NCBI GenBank assembly: GCA_029259845.1
Contig: JAJDEI010000108.1
Span: 1-64,000, forward strand
Length of the DNA: 64,000 nucleotides
From: Planctomycetaceae bacterium
GTDB taxonomy: Bacteria > Planctomycetota > Planctomycetia > Planctomycetales > Planctomycetaceae
Reading direction: 5' to 3'
The notes below the pieces were generated by a model. It had not been told where the DNA came from. It did not search any database and saw nothing but the letters and a program-made list of their open reading frames with translations. A program made the translations under genes and the position numbers. Below, piece by piece: positions 63,915 through 64,000 of the stretch (position 1 is the stretch's first letter; the number at the start of each line of letters is the position of its first letter).

Positions 63915-64000
63915 GTCGCGGCCTCCTCATGGTTGAGCGGGTGTGCGCCTGTGAGCGTAACGGGGATTGCCGTTTTCTGAAAGCCGGCAAGGAGCGTCAC

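Overview
The window is chromosomal DNA of a Planctomycetota bacterium, most likely Planctomycetia. The basis is lineage-typical protein content: two DUF1559 proteins with the characteristic pilin-like N-terminus, a DUF1501 remnant, DUF2130, a TIGR03545/TIGR03546 pair, XylR-type AraC regulators, Tat-exported sugar isomerase-like proteins, and split bc-complex genes followed by an A2-type cytochrome oxidase cluster. The DNA is GC-rich. I recognised no rRNA, tRNA or CRISPR array.

Layout. 1-124: last codons of an IS630-like transposase. 137-7064: a KaiC-like ATPase, a Tat-exported TIM-barrel protein, a DUF2130 protein, the sulphur genes metB and cysC, and an unknown lipoprotein. 7228-10538: an ABC exporter whose permease carries a large, probably beta-propeller domain between membrane segments. 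11191-21066: a signalling island. It holds a 2053-residue pseudokinase/NTPase/TPR/GAF/hybrid histidine kinase, a small membrane protein, a PhcB-like SAM methyltransferase, a REC-HD-GYP response regulator and a free Hpt protein. Together these supply every component of a phosphorelay. 21566-26917: two DUF1559 loci, panD and a polytopic membrane protein. 27116-34032: PhoD phosphatase, XylR-type regulator, a DUF1501 remnant, a PHP-type histidinol phosphatase, a zinc-ribbon membrane protein and a D-glutamate cyclase-like protein.

34676-57760 is a single-direction respiratory supercluster. It runs Rieske protein, cytochrome b (N-terminal part), cytochrome b (C-terminal part), an octahaem cytochrome with a coiled coil, two cupredoxin-like lipoproteins, a dihaem cytochrome, coxB, coxA, ctaA, ctaB, coxC, coxD, an ABC ATPase and permease, a SCO-DUF420 fusion, a small CxxC membrane protein and a BatA/VWA protein. 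Electrons would pass from quinol through the bc-type complex to the haem and copper carriers and on to the A2-type oxidase, with haem A synthesis and copper insertion encoded alongside. Several subunits have non-canonical extra domains: Ala/Pro-rich repeats on the Rieske protein, and long coiled coils on the octahaem cytochrome and on CoxC.

57890-63914 holds msrA, the TIGR03546/TIGR03545 pair, epmB divergent from efp (the EF-P beta-lysylation system without epmA in view), and a DUF6159-like membrane protein. Small repeats occur throughout: a four-member REP-like palindrome family, two CCCAGCC hairpins, a 17-bp tandem repeat after coxC, a 16-bp tandem repeat in front of efp, a 12-bp tandem repeat behind efp, and word-like degenerate repeats in front of many respiratory genes.
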